NCBI RefSeq assembly: GCF_000017805.1
Contig: NC_009767.1
Span: forward strand, 2,542,001-2,606,000
DNA length: 64,000 bases
Source of the DNA: Roseiflexus castenholzii DSM 13941
Lineage (GTDB): Bacteria; Chloroflexota; Chloroflexia; Chloroflexales; Roseiflexaceae
Direction of reading: 5' to 3'
The notes under the pieces are model-generated. The model saw only the letters and a list, made by a program, of their open reading frames with translations. It was not told the DNA's origin and did no database searches. How positions within the stretch are numbered: the first letter of the stretch is position 1; each line of letters begins with the position of its first letter. Of the stretch, positions 17,648 through 26,758 are shown piece after piece. The position numbers and the translations under genes were made by a program.

Positions 17648-19591
17648 ATGGGTGGACGCGACGAGCAAGACAAACTGATCGTCCGATCGGTCGAGGGGAA
17701 AGGCAAGGAATTCGAGCGCATTCTTGAAGAGCGTCTGAGTCGCCGTGATTTCCTCAAAGCCGCAGCAGTCACATCGGGACTCGTCGTTGCTGCAACCGCG
17801 ATGAACGCCGATGTTGCCGCAGCGCAGACGCGCCCGGCGCCGTTGCCGCCAAAGTTTGGCAAGGTTGCGCCGACTACGCCGGAAGTGGACGAGATCGCTG
17901 TGCCGGATGGCTACTACGCCGCAACGCTCATTCGCTGGGGGGAGCCGATCTTTGCCGACGCGCCAGAGTTCGATGTCTGGACGCAGACAAAGGAGAAGCA
18001 GGAGAAGCAGTTCGGCTACAATTGCGACTACGTTGGCTACTTCCCGCTGCCGTCGTACACCTCGAATAACTCGACGCGCGGGTTGCTGGTGGTGAACCAC
18101 GAGTATACCAACCCAGAGTTGATGTTCCCCGGCTACGATGTCGAGAATCCCAACCCCACCAGAACGCAGGTCGATGTCGAACTTGCTGCGCACGGTGTGT
18201 CGGTGATCGAGGTTGCCCGCGGGCGCGATGGGCGCTGGAATGTGGTGCGCAATTCGCCCTATAACCGCCGTCTGACCGGTTACACGCCGATGACGGTCAG
18301 CGGTCCGGCGGCCGATCACGAGTGGATGAAGACGAATGCCGATCCGACCGGGCGCAATGTGCTTGGCACCCTTAACAACTGTGCTGGTGGCAAGACGCCG
18401 TGGGGCACGGTGCTGACCGCCGAAGAGAACTTCCACCAGTATTTTGCGAACCTGCGAGCGATGCCGAACAGCGATTATCGCAAGGCGATCCATAACCGCT
18501 ACGGCATGCCGAGCGGCGCCTCTGAGCGCAGGTGGGAGAATTTCCATGATCGCTTCGATATTGCAAAGGAGCCAAACGAAGGCTTCCGTTTCGGCTGGAT
18601 CGTCGAGTTTGATCCGTATAATCCCAATTCTGTGCCGGTGAAGCGCACCGCACTCGGTCGCTTCCGCCACGAAGCGGCAACGATCGTGATTGCGCCATCC
18701 GGTCAGGTCGTGGCGTACTCCGGCGACGATGCGCGCGGTGAGTATGTCTATAAGTTCGTCTCGAACGGGCGCTACAACCCGCGCAACCGTGCGGCGAACT
18801 TCAACCTGCTCGACGATGGTACGCTCTATGTTGCGCGCTTCAATGCGGACGGCACCGGTGAGTGGTTGCCGCTGAAGCACGGCTTTGGTCCGCTGAATGA
18901 GGGCAATGGTTTCATGTCGCAGGGCGATGTGCTGATTAAGACGCGCAACGCCGCCGATGCGCTTGGCGCAACCAAGATGGATCGCCCGGAGGACATCGAG
19001 ACCAATCCGGTCAACAAGAAGGTCTACATTATCCTGACGAATAACAGTCAGCGTGGCGTCGGCAACGGTCCGCCGGTTGATGCCGCCAATCCGCGCGCCA
19101 ACAACCGCGCCGGTCACATTATCGAACTGACCGAAGAGGGCAATAACCACGCGGCGACCCGCTTCACCTGGAATATCTTCATTCTGGCGGGTCTGCCGAC
19201 CGACGAGTCAACCTACTTTGCCGGCTACGACAAGAGCAAGGTCAGTCCGATTGGCGCGCCGGACAACATTGTGTTCGACCTGGCGGGCAACGCCTGGGTC
19301 GCTACCGATGGCGCCGCCAGCGCCATTAAACTGAACGACGGCCTGTTTGCCATCCCGGTTGCCGGTTCGGAGCGCGGGCATGTGCAGCAGTTCTTCTCGT
19401 CGGTGGCGGGCAGCGAGGTGTGCGGTCCGGAGTTTACCCCCGATAACCGGACGCTCTTCCTGGCGATCCAGCATCCGGGTGAGGGCGGCACATTCGATAA
19501 GCCGATCAGCACCTGGCCCGACCGCCAGGGTCTGGCGCGTCCGAGTGTCATTACCATTCAGGCGTTCGATAACCGGCGTATCGGTCGCTAG
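17648..19591 (+). CDS. phoX: PhoX-type (DUF839) alkaline phosphatase, Tat-exported
   Basis: A 647-residue exported protein of the PhoX/DUF839 family, which hydrolyses phosphate esters outside the membrane using calcium and iron. A twin-arginine signal is clear: SRRDFLKAAAVTSG at about residues 31-44, followed by a hydrophobic stretch and AAAQT as a likely cleavage region. Family-like segments include LLVVNHEYTNPE, TVLTAEENFHQYF, LGRFRHEAATIV and MDRPEDIETNP, which hold likely metal-binding acidic residues. Length fits. ATG 17648 follows GAAGGAGAG. The Pho-box-like repeats upstream suggest control by phosphate limitation. DUF839 also includes uncharacterised members, so substrate specificity is inferred. 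Confidence 0.85.
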   Translation: MGGRDEQDKLIVRSVEGKGKEFERILEERLSRRDFLKAAAVTSGLVVAATAMNADVAAAQTRPAPLPPKFGKVAPTTPEVDEIAVPDGYYAATLIRWGEPIFADAPEFDVWTQTKEKQEKQFGYNCDYVGYFPLPSYTSNNSTRGLLVVNHEYTNPELMFPGYDVENPNPTRTQVDVELAAHGVSVIEVARGRDGRWNVVRNSPYNRRLTGYTPMTVSGPAADHEWMKTNADPTGRNVLGTLNNCAGGKTPWGTVLTAEENFHQYFANLRAMPNSDYRKAIHNRYGMPSGASERRWENFHDRFDIAKEPNEGFRFGWIVEFDPYNPNSVPVKRTALGRFRHEAATIVIAPSGQVVAYSGDDARGEYVYKFVSNGRYNPRNRAANFNLLDDGTLYVARFNADGTGEWLPLKHGFGPLNEGNGFMSQGDVLIKTRNAADALGATKMDRPEDIETNPVNKKVYIILTNNSQRGVGNGPPVDAANPRANNRAGHIIELTEEGNNHAATRFTWNIFILAGLPTDESTYFAGYDKSKVSPIGAPDNIVFDLAGNAWVATDGAASAIKLNDGLFAIPVAGSERGHVQQFFSSVAGSEVCGPEFTPDNRTLFLAIQHPGEGGTFDKPISTWPDRQGLARPSVITIQAFDNRRIGR

Positions 19592-19613
19592 GAACTGACC
19601 GGGTAAATCATTG

Positions 19614-19650
19614 CGGCGCAGGGATGGTGCATCGCACCGTCTCTGCGCCG
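19614..19650. terminator. Hairpin between convergent phoX and HNH genes
   Basis: CGGCGCAG (19614-19621) pairs with CTGCGCCG (19643-19650), with an inner GGTGC-ATC-GCACC stem. The following TCTTACCCTT is only moderately T-rich. The position between convergent genes suits a two-way terminator. Confidence 0.55.
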
Positions 19651-19675
19651 TCTTACCCTTCCGAATCATTGCCCT

Positions 19676-20209
19676 TTACACGTATGCATATTTGCGCCAT
19701 ACGTCGTGGCGTTCGAGTTCGCCCAGCAGCGCGAACGCCACGTACTGTGGCTGACGGGGGATGGTCAGCAGCGTCATGCCGGCTTCTTCCGGGGTTCGCC
19801 CGCCTTTGCGGTGGTTGCAGTCGCGGCAGGCTGTCACCACATTCTCCCACGTCGTCTCACCGCCACGTGACCGCGGTACGACGTGATCAACGGTGAGATG
19901 GGCGCGACCAGGCTGCGCGCCGCAGTACTGGCACGTCTCGCGGTCGCGCATCAGGATGCTGCGGCGCGAACAGGGGAGACGCATGCGGCGCGGGATGCGA
20001 ATATACCGCACCAGCCGGATGACGAGCGGTACTTCGAGGGAAATGCCGCGTGCGCGCAGGCGCTGCTCGGCTGCTTCGACGAGTTCAGCCTTATCTTGCA
20101 GCAGGAGCACAATCGCGCGACGCACGGAGATGAATTGCAGCGGCTCGTAGCTTGCGTTGAGAACGAGAACTCGTTGCCCCAAGCCATTCCCCCTTTCCAG
20201 AAGCTGCAA
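19676..20209 (-). CDS. HNH endonuclease family protein
   Basis: A 177-residue protein with the HNH/McrA fold: CQYCGAQPG, then LTVDHVVPRSRGG (the catalytic His and acidic residue), then ENVVTACRDCNHRKGG with the second cysteine pair, giving a zinc-supported beta-beta-alpha metal site. The N-terminal half (VLVLNASYEPLQFISVRRA) matches the widely conserved stand-alone HNH proteins of free-living bacteria, whose role is unclear; DNA nicking is presumed. The start at 20209 is TTG, and a shorter start is possible. It converges with phoX. A candidate promoter lies at 20493-20522. Confidence 0.88.
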   Translation of the reverse strand: MQLLERGNGLGQRVLVLNASYEPLQFISVRRAIVLLLQDKAELVEAAEQRLRARGISLEVPLVIRLVRYIRIPRRMRLPCSRRSILMRDRETCQYCGAQPGRAHLTVDHVVPRSRGGETTWENVVTACRDCNHRKGGRTPEEAGMTLLTIPRQPQYVAFALLGELERHDVWRKYAYV

Positions 20210-20893
20210 AGCCGACTCCGACCTGTTGCGCTCTGGCGAGGGGGATGACCCTACGCGCGAGCGCCTATGACATCAGCGGCGCTCGCGGCGAGCGCCATTC
20301 GTGACGAGGACGCGACGCATCGCCTGAACACCGGAATATGCGCCAGACGGGTGCGCACTGTCGTCCATTGTGTGCACCGGCTGCGATAATAGTTGTTCGT
20401 ATTCCGTATGTTGCCGCTGAGCGTCACGTTTGATGATCCCTTAATATCGAACGCTATTTCGTGCGTTCGGACTGCACAGTTACCGCACTTATAGGATACA
20501 CGACATTTGTATCATCTGTCAAATACGTCTGAGCGCGCAGCACGCGCCCGCGCGTAGCAGCGACCGACCTCTCCAACTTTTTACGGGCGGACCGAACCCC
20601 CGCGCGAACACCGGCGCTCCCGCCGGGGGACGGACCCGCGCGCGGCGCCGGTCTCCCCTCTCCCGCGCGAGAGAGGGGTAGAGGGTGAGGGGAAAACTAT
20701 GCGCATGCGTACTGTCCGCCCGTGAACCCCAGACCGCAAGGGTCTTGGGGTGCGAGACACGCGGCGACCGCGAGAGTCGAAGGAAAGCGAAGCATTCAAC
20801 CTCGGACCTCTTGATCCCAAACGAACCCACAGAAGCGCTATGCTATAATAAATTCGCCTGTGTCAGGTCATCTTTACTCTTCGAGGGACGGTA
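20210..20893. other. Long intergenic region between divergent HNH and LCP genes
   Basis: No gene is convincing in 684 bp. It contains a minus-strand promoter candidate (20493-20522), a GC-rich stretch with the hairpin CCCCTCTC-CCGCGC-GAGAGAGGGG at about 20655-20678 and a following GAGGGTGAGGGG, probably a dispersed repeat, and TATAAT at 20844-20849 without a good -35, possibly for the LCP gene. Confidence 0.55.
20493..20522 (-). promoter_or_regulatory. Candidate promoter for the HNH gene
   Basis: Read on the minus strand, TTGACA (20517-20522) and TATCCT (20493-20498) are separated by 18 bp. The predicted untranslated leader would be about 280 bases, unusually long, so the link to the HNH gene is tentative. 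Confidence 0.45.
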
Positions 20894-22477
20894 TTGGCGG
20901 ACGATCATCAACGACGTTCTATCCGTGGCACAACGACGCGTGAGCGCATTGCAGCACGACGGCGGGCGCGTCGCGCCAGCCAATGGTCTGGGTTCGCGCT
21001 GGCACTCGTGGCGCTTGCCGTGCTCGCGTTGTTGACCATCGGAGTGACGGCGCTGCGACGCGCCGAACGAACTCTGGCAGAACTCGAACAGAATGATCCA
21101 CGTCAGCGCGCGACTGCCACCTCACCATCCCCGACCACGGCGCCACAAACTCCGGCTTCCAGCACGGTAGCATCGCCGGCGCCTGCGGAATACGGGTCAG
21201 CGAACGACTTGCTTGCCCGACCATTTACGGTGCTGCTCCTCGGCGTCGACCGCCGCACCGACCCCGACGAAGGGGTGCGCAGTGATACCCTGATGCTCGT
21301 GCGTGTCGATCCACAGGCGCGCACCATCAGTATGCTCTCAATCCCACGTGACTCGGTCGTGCCTGTCCCACGCCTTGGTTGGGCGAAGATCAACGCGGCA
21401 TATGGGTATGGGTACGCCAACGCTGCAACGCTCTATGGCAACAGCGTCGAACCATCGGCTGCTGGCGGCGCACTCGCAGCCGAAGCGGTCGAACAGTTTC
21501 TCGGTGTTACCATCGATTATATTGCGCAGGTCGATTTTCGTGGTTTCGAGCGCCTGGTCGATTCGGTCGGCGGCGTCTTGATCGATGTGCCCGCCCCTGT
21601 TCTCGATGCAGAGTATCCGACCGAAAACTACGGCGTCGAGCGGATCTACATCCCGGCAGGACTGCAAGTGTTCGATGGACGCACAGCGTTAATCTACGCT
21701 CGCACGCGCCACGGCAGCAGTGATTTCGAGCGCAGTAAACGTCAGCAGCAGGTGTTGCGCGCGCTTTTCGATCAGGTGCGCAACCGCGGGCTGCTGGCGA
21801 ATACGACCCTCCTGCCACGCTGGATTGAGGTGCTCACCCAACACGTGCGCACGACATTACCGGTGTCCGACCTTCGGGCAATGGCAGAACTTGCAGCGCT
21901 GGCGCGCGACCTGGACAGCAGTCGCATTCTGCAACTGTCGATCAACCCAAATGATGTGGCCATCGACCGTGAAGACGGCTCAGACATTTACTGGAATCCG
22001 AACGATATTGCGGCGCTGGTGGCGCGCTGGGAAGCCGGTCCCGACCTGACCGCCACGCCGCCGATTGCGGGTCTGCCGACCCAGGTTGCTGTACCCGACG
22101 CATCGCCGGATGATCCGTTGCACGGCTCGGTGCCAACGCTTCTCCCATCAGTCGTCGAGCCGGGCGCCGTTGTTCAGGTGCTCAATGGCGCGCGCGTCGA
22201 GGGGATTGCCGGGCGCGTCAGCGCATTTCTGGAAAAGCGCGGATTCGTCGTCGCCGACCCGGAAACAGTCACCCGCGTCTACGAGCATACCCTGATTATC
22301 GACTATACCGGACGCCCCGAAACACGTCGTCTTCTGGCAGAGGCGCTCGGTGTCAATGCTCGCTATGTCCTGGCGCCCGCCCCGCCTGATGCGCCGCCGC
22401 CGGGGTATAATGTCGATATTGTCGTCATTGTCGGGCGCGATTATCGGCAGGAATGGCTGAACGACGGCGGGAGGTGA
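20894..22477 (+). CDS. LytR-CpsA-Psr (LCP) family protein with C-terminal LytR_C domain
   Basis: LCP proteins attach glycopolymers to the cell wall or envelope by phosphotransfer from a lipid carrier. The 527-residue product has a basic cytoplasmic start, one membrane helix at about residues 33-53, a Ser/Thr/Pro-rich linker, and an LCP domain from about 111 (FTVLLLGVDRRTD, with SDTLMLVRVDP, SIPRDSVV and YARTRHGSSDFERSKRQQQV, holding the conserved Asp and Arg residues). A LytR_C domain follows near 425-515 (VVQVLNGARVEGIAGRVSAF). TTG 20894 is preceded by GAGGGA at a good distance. The Uma2 gene starts 4 bp after its stop. Confidence 0.92.
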   Translation: MADDHQRRSIRGTTTRERIAARRRARRASQWSGFALALVALAVLALLTIGVTALRRAERTLAELEQNDPRQRATATSPSPTTAPQTPASSTVASPAPAEYGSANDLLARPFTVLLLGVDRRTDPDEGVRSDTLMLVRVDPQARTISMLSIPRDSVVPVPRLGWAKINAAYGYGYANAATLYGNSVEPSAAGGALAAEAVEQFLGVTIDYIAQVDFRGFERLVDSVGGVLIDVPAPVLDAEYPTENYGVERIYIPAGLQVFDGRTALIYARTRHGSSDFERSKRQQQVLRALFDQVRNRGLLANTTLLPRWIEVLTQHVRTTLPVSDLRAMAELAALARDLDSSRILQLSINPNDVAIDREDGSDIYWNPNDIAALVARWEAGPDLTATPPIAGLPTQVAVPDASPDDPLHGSVPTLLPSVVEPGAVVQVLNGARVEGIAGRVSAFLEKRGFVVADPETVTRVYEHTLIIDYTGRPETRRLLAEALGVNARYVLAPAPPDAPPPGYNVDIVVIVGRDYRQEWLNDGGR

Positions 22478-22481
22478 AGCA

Positions 22482-23153
22482 GTGACGATGACCATGCCAG
22501 CAATCCCCTACCTCGAAAGCGGCGACCGGTTGACGCGCGCCGAGTTCGAGCGGCGCTACGAAGCCATGCCACACGGTACAAAAGCCGAACTGATCGAAGG
22601 GGTGGTCTACGTGGCATCACCCGTTCGTTTTGCAACCCACGGCGAACCGCACAGCCGCATCATCACGTTGCTCGGCATCTATGCGGCAGCCACGCCGGGA
22701 GTTCGGGCCGGCGACAACGCGACGGTGCGGCTCGATTGGGCGAATGAACTGCAACCCGATGGATTGCTCCGCATCGAGTGCGGCGCCTCGATGATCGACG
22801 CGGACGGGTATGTTCAAGGACCGCCGGAGTTCGTGGCTAAAATCGCCGGTAGCAGCGCTGCCCAGGATATGCACGACAAACTGCGGGTTTATCGTCGCAG
22901 TGGTGTGCAGGAATACCTGGTGTGGCTGGTCTTCGAGCAGCGGATCGTCTGGTTTGCGCTCGACGCCGGCGACTATCGTCTTATCCCCGCCGATCCGGAC
23001 GCTATCACGCGCAGCCGTGTCTTTCCGGGACTCTGGCTCGACCTGCCTGCGCTGGTGCGCGACGACATGGCCCGCGCGCTCGCGGCGTTGCAGCAGGGGA
23101 TCGCCGCCGCAGAACACGCCGCTTTTGTGAACCGTCTGCGATCTGTTGAATGA
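22482..23153 (+). CDS. Uma2 (DUF820) family putative endonuclease
   Basis: A 223-residue member of the Uma2/DUF820 family, a PD-(D/E)XK nuclease-like group expanded in cyanobacteria and Chloroflexota; the true role is unknown. Visible elements are KAELIEGVVYVAS (core acidic residue), LQPDGLLRIE (Asp), PPEFVAKIAGSS and KLRVYRRSGVQEYLVW. In many relatives the fourth element reads E-V-x-S; here it is FVAKIAGSS, keeping a lysine. GTG 22482 follows GGGAGGTGA and is favoured; ATG 22488 is an alternative. It follows the LCP gene by 4 bp and precedes GH13 by 10 bp, so the three are probably co-transcribed. Confidence 0.85.
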   Translation: MTMTMPAIPYLESGDRLTRAEFERRYEAMPHGTKAELIEGVVYVASPVRFATHGEPHSRIITLLGIYAAATPGVRAGDNATVRLDWANELQPDGLLRIECGASMIDADGYVQGPPEFVAKIAGSSAAQDMHDKLRVYRRSGVQEYLVWLVFEQRIVWFALDAGDYRLIPADPDAITRSRVFPGLWLDLPALVRDDMARALAALQQGIAAAEHAAFVNRLRSVE

Positions 23154-23163
23154 ATGCAGAACT

Positions 23164-24609
23164 ATGACCATCCACACGCCCGACTGGGTCAAGCACGCAG
23201 TTTTCTATCAGATTTTTCCTGACCGTTTCGCCAAAAGCGAGCGGGTTGCCAAACCTAACCACCTCCAGCCGTGGGATAGCCTGCCAACGCCAGAAGGGTA
23301 CAAAGGAGGCGATCTTCTGGGAGTGATCGAACGATTGGACTACTTGCAAGACCTGGGGATCACCGCGATCTACTTTACGCCGATTTTCCAATCGGCATCG
23401 AACCATCGCTACCACACCCACGACTACTACCAGGTCGATCCGATGCTCGGCGGCAACGAAGCGTTTCGTGCGCTGCTGGAAGCCTGCCACCGGCGTGGGA
23501 TGCGTGTCGTGCTCGATGGTGTGTTCAACCACGCCAGTCGCGGCTTTTTCCAGTTCCACGACATTCTTGAGAATGGACCGTTTTCCGCTTACCTGGATTG
23601 GTTCTTCATTGAGGGATGGCCCCTCAGCCCCTACGATGGATCACGCCCGGCAAACTATCGCGGTTGGTTCAACAACCGGGCGTTGCCGAAGTTTAATACC
23701 GACAACCCACAGGTGCGCGAATTTCTGATGCGCGTCGCCGAACACTGGATCCGCCAGGGCATCGACGGTTGGCGCCTCGATGTGCCGTTCGAGATTACGA
23801 CCGAGGGATTCTGGCAGGAGTTTCGCCAGCGTGTGAAGGCGATCAACCCCGAAGCGTACATTGTCGGTGAGGTATGGCGCGATGCGCGCCGGTGGTTGCA
23901 GGGCGACCAGTTCGATGGCGTGATGAACTACCTGTTCACCGGACCGACGATTGCGTATGTCGCCGGTCCGCGCGTCGATCCGGCGCAGGTCGTGGGGCGG
24001 GATTATGTCACCATGCCGCCGTTGACGGCAGCGGAGTATGCGCGTGTGATCGGCGATGTGCTGAGCCGGTACGATTGGGAGGTCCAGTTGACCCAGTTGA
24101 ACCTGTTCGATAGCCACGACACGGCGCGCCTGCTGACGATTGCGCGCGGCGACCGCAGCAGCGTGCGCCTGGCGACGATCCTGCTCATGACGTTCCCTGG
24201 CGCGCCGTCGGTATTCTACGGCGACGAAATCGGACTGCCCGGCGGCGTCGATCCCGACGCGCGCCGCGCGATGCCATGGGATCGACCGGAGACGTGGGAT
24301 ATGGAGACGCTGGCGTACCACAAACAGTTGATCGCTCTGCGCCATGCGCTCCCGGCGCTGCGCACCGGTGCATTCCACGTCCTGTACGCCGACGATGAGG
24401 TCTTCGCCTTTGCACGCAAACTGAACGACCAGATCGTGATCGTGGCGGTCAACAACGACGAACAGCCACGGCAGGTCGCCATTCCGGTCGCCGACCTTTT
24501 GTCCGACGGTCGTGAGATGATCGCCCGCTATGGGAACTATCACAACCGGATTGTTCATGGTACACTTCATGTATCTGTGCCGGCTCGCGACGGGCTGATC
24601 CTGACATGA
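23164..24609 (+). CDS. Alpha-amylase family glycoside hydrolase (GH13)
   Basis: A 481-residue TIM-barrel GH13 enzyme acting on alpha-glucans or maltodextrins, cytosolic since no signal peptide is seen. Conserved regions are in order: LDGVFNHAS (region I), GWRLDVPFE with nucleophile Asp206, IVGEVWRD with acid/base Glu236, and FDSHDTAR with Asp319. The opening WVKHAVFYQIFPDRFA and the size resemble neopullulanase or cyclomaltodextrinase types without the N-terminal domain. ATG 23164 is chosen because the family motif starts a few residues later. Its stop overlaps the next start by 4 bp (ATGA), so translation is coupled to the SUFU-like gene. Confidence 0.93.
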   Translation: MTIHTPDWVKHAVFYQIFPDRFAKSERVAKPNHLQPWDSLPTPEGYKGGDLLGVIERLDYLQDLGITAIYFTPIFQSASNHRYHTHDYYQVDPMLGGNEAFRALLEACHRRGMRVVLDGVFNHASRGFFQFHDILENGPFSAYLDWFFIEGWPLSPYDGSRPANYRGWFNNRALPKFNTDNPQVREFLMRVAEHWIRQGIDGWRLDVPFEITTEGFWQEFRQRVKAINPEAYIVGEVWRDARRWLQGDQFDGVMNYLFTGPTIAYVAGPRVDPAQVVGRDYVTMPPLTAAEYARVIGDVLSRYDWEVQLTQLNLFDSHDTARLLTIARGDRSSVRLATILLMTFPGAPSVFYGDEIGLPGGVDPDARRAMPWDRPETWDMETLAYHKQLIALRHALPALRTGAFHVLYADDEVFAFARKLNDQIVIVAVNNDEQPRQVAIPVADLLSDGREMIARYGNYHNRIVHGTLHVSVPARDGLILT

Positions 24610-25295
24610 CGTTCAACCTTACACAGTTCCGCGCGGCGCTCGATGCTGCCTATGTGCGCGATGACGACCCGACGGCGCTGATGTTCGACCATTATCTGCG
24701 CTGGAAAGGGAGTCCATCGTTCATTGCGCGTCCGGTCTTCCAGGAAGGCATGGGTCCGATGGAGACGCTTGTCTCGCGGCATTTCACCGTCCTCGCGTAC
24801 CAGGCAAACCCGCTCTACACCACCCTCTGCACCCTTGGCGCCAGTTATCGCGTCATTCCCTTCAGTCGCGTCAGTTTCGGCGACGAACGCGGCGTGCGCT
24901 ATGAGTACATCATGCACGCTGCGCGGGCGAATGAGCAGCAGGCGGCTGAACTGCTGGCGCTTGTCGCAGAATATCCGTTTGTTCACAACGTCGAAATCGG
25001 GCCAGGATATGTGATGCCGGTTGGTGAACCGGTCGCCCCTGGCTCGCCAATGGAATACCTGTACTTTACCTACCCGTACCTGGACGACAGTCGTATGTAC
25101 GAGAGCAATCCATGGGGCGAGATCGAACGTCCTGAACTGTTGATCCAGGTCTTGTGGGTTCTCCCGATCTACCGTTCGGAAGCGCAGTTCATTCGTATCG
25201 CAGGGATGGAGGCGTTCGAAGGGCGTTTGCAAGAGCGCCATGCGCAGATATACGATGCGTATGATCTGATGCGGTTGCCGCTCGTGGAGGGTTGA
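24606..25295 (+). CDS. Suppressor-of-fused (SUFU) domain-like protein
   Basis: A 229-residue protein. The C-terminal part (MEYLYFTYPYLDDSRMY, then PELLIQVLWVLPIYRSEAQFI and GMEAFEGRLQE) resembles the SUFU domain found in many bacterial hypothetical or immunity-like proteins, in which a hydrophobic strand is followed by L-P-I-x-x-x-E and a helix. The function in bacteria is unknown. Translation is probably coupled to GH13 through the ATGA overlap. No toxin partner is adjacent, so an immunity role is not supported here. Confidence 0.6.
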   Translation: MTFNLTQFRAALDAAYVRDDDPTALMFDHYLRWKGSPSFIARPVFQEGMGPMETLVSRHFTVLAYQANPLYTTLCTLGASYRVIPFSRVSFGDERGVRYEYIMHAARANEQQAAELLALVAEYPFVHNVEIGPGYVMPVGEPVAPGSPMEYLYFTYPYLDDSRMYESNPWGEIERPELLIQVLWVLPIYRSEAQFIRIAGMEAFEGRLQERHAQIYDAYDLMRLPLVEG

Positions 25296-25785
25296 CGGTT
25301 TGGAAGAAGGCGGCAATGGCGCCTTGCGCCGCTGCACCATGTCGCCGTTTACCCGTGCGCCCGCGCGTTGCATCTGCCGTAGTTCCGCACCACGTCGCCG
25401 CTTGCCCACGGGATCGTTGTCGGTCGGAGCGTCTGCAATGGGCGCCCGCCAGGGGATGCATGCGGGAAGGTCGAATACGTCTCTGGGGGAAGGTCTATCC
25501 TATCGATGTGGACGTGCCACAACACGTTGGTGAGGCGTAGTTCCGGCGCGCTTCCGGGAAGTCGTCCGACTTCGAGAGACGTGAAGCAAGAGCGTTGTCG
25601 GTTGAACGTTTCTCATCAGAAGGTCGCATAGGCGAGATGCGAAGAAGCACATCCGGCATCCCCTGGCGGCTCTGCGGTGATATGATCACCCGCGCAGGAG
25701 GACCATGTCGGATGGGAACTGCGAGATGCTTGGTCTCGGTAGATCGCTATGCGCCGGGACGCTTCCCCACCAGGAGAGAAATCGT
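25296..25785. other. Non-coding interval
   Basis: No gene is supported in this 490-bp stretch; small open frames lack family features and ribosome-binding sites. One CGCCAGGGGAT core of the dispersed repeat family occurs at 25447-25457 without its palindrome. Confidence 0.5.
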
Positions 25786-26751
25786 ATGACGCAACGACAG
25801 GTTGTTTTTGCCCTGCTGGCGCTCCAACTGATCGGCACGATTCTGCTGGTCATTGGTCAGGCGATCAGAAACATTAACGACATTATCGTTCCGCTTGGCA
25901 TAGCGACGACGTTGATCATCATCGGGGTGCTGTGGGCGTACTGGCGCGGTTGGGAACAGGCGGGCATCGTGGATATCATTATCGTGACGATTGCTGTCGG
26001 CATTGGAACGCCCGACATGCTGGTGCGCCCATACCAGGGGCTGATCGTCCTGGCGCCGATGGCGCTCGCGCAAATCCTTGGCGGACCGCGCTGGATTCTG
26101 ATCAGCATGTTTGGCGTGCTCGCTATCCTGACCGTGCGCGCCGGACCGGAAGCCGGGTACATGACTGCGTACACGGGCGACCTGCGCACGATCGCGATTT
26201 TTGCGTTCATTGTCCTGAGCATGGCGCTCAGCCGGATCATCGCCGATACGGCGATTCGTAGCGCAAATGCGAATGCGCAGCGTGCCGAGGAAGCGCGCGC
26301 CCGCGCCGACTCGCAGGCAAAGACTCTGGAGGAGCAAACGCAGGTGTTGCAGGAGCAGAACCGGCGCCAGCAACAGTTGCTCGACCTGGTGACGCAACTG
26401 GAAACGCCGGCAATCGTGCTGGCAGAGGGGGTGCTGCTGGCGCCGGTCGTCGGTCCGATTGATGATCGACGGGCTGAGGCATTCGTGGGGCGTTTGCTGG
26501 AAGTCGCCAGCGCCCAACGTGCGCAGTTGGTGGTCATCGACATCGCCGGCGCCTCGAATGTCGATGAACGCGCCGCATCGTTGCTTGGGCGCGCTGTGCA
26601 GGCGCTGCGCTTGATCGGGTGCCGCGTGGCGATCAGCGGCATCTCGGCAGACCTGGCGCGCACCCTGGTGGCGTCCGGCGTTTCGTTCGATGGCATCCCG
26701 ACGGTGCGTACCCCGCGCGAGGCGCTAGAAGCGTATCGTTCGGTGGAATGA
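25786..26751 (+). CDS. Membrane protein with coiled coil and STAS domain
   Basis: A 321-residue protein. The first about 165 residues form five or six hydrophobic segments (for example VVFALLALQLIGTILLVIG and IIVPLGIATTLIIIGVLWAY). A long charged coiled coil follows (RAEEARARADSQAKTLEEQT), then a STAS domain from about residue 215 (LETPAIVLAEGVLLAPVVG, LVVIDIAGASNVDERAASLL), which is of the RsbR/RsbS kind. It probably senses a membrane or redox signal and acts on a stressosome-like or anti-sigma partner switch. The phosphorylatable position (GASNVDERAA) has Ser and Asn rather than the usual Thr/Ser pair. ATG 25786 follows AGGAGAG. Confidence 0.85.
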   Translation: MTQRQVVFALLALQLIGTILLVIGQAIRNINDIIVPLGIATTLIIIGVLWAYWRGWEQAGIVDIIIVTIAVGIGTPDMLVRPYQGLIVLAPMALAQILGGPRWILISMFGVLAILTVRAGPEAGYMTAYTGDLRTIAIFAFIVLSMALSRIIADTAIRSANANAQRAEEARARADSQAKTLEEQTQVLQEQNRRQQQLLDLVTQLETPAIVLAEGVLLAPVVGPIDDRRAEAFVGRLLEVASAQRAQLVVIDIAGASNVDERAASLLGRAVQALRLIGCRVAISGISADLARTLVASGVSFDGIPTVRTPREALEAYRSVE

Positions 26752-26758
26752 ACCACTG

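Noticed and set aside
17642..19150. 500-codon minus-strand frame opposite phoX
   Set aside because: Shadow of a strongly biased gene; phoX has a Tat signal and family motifs.
24567..25409. 280-codon minus-strand frame opposite the SUFU-like gene
   Set aside because: The plus-strand product matches a known domain and is coupled to GH13 by ATGA.
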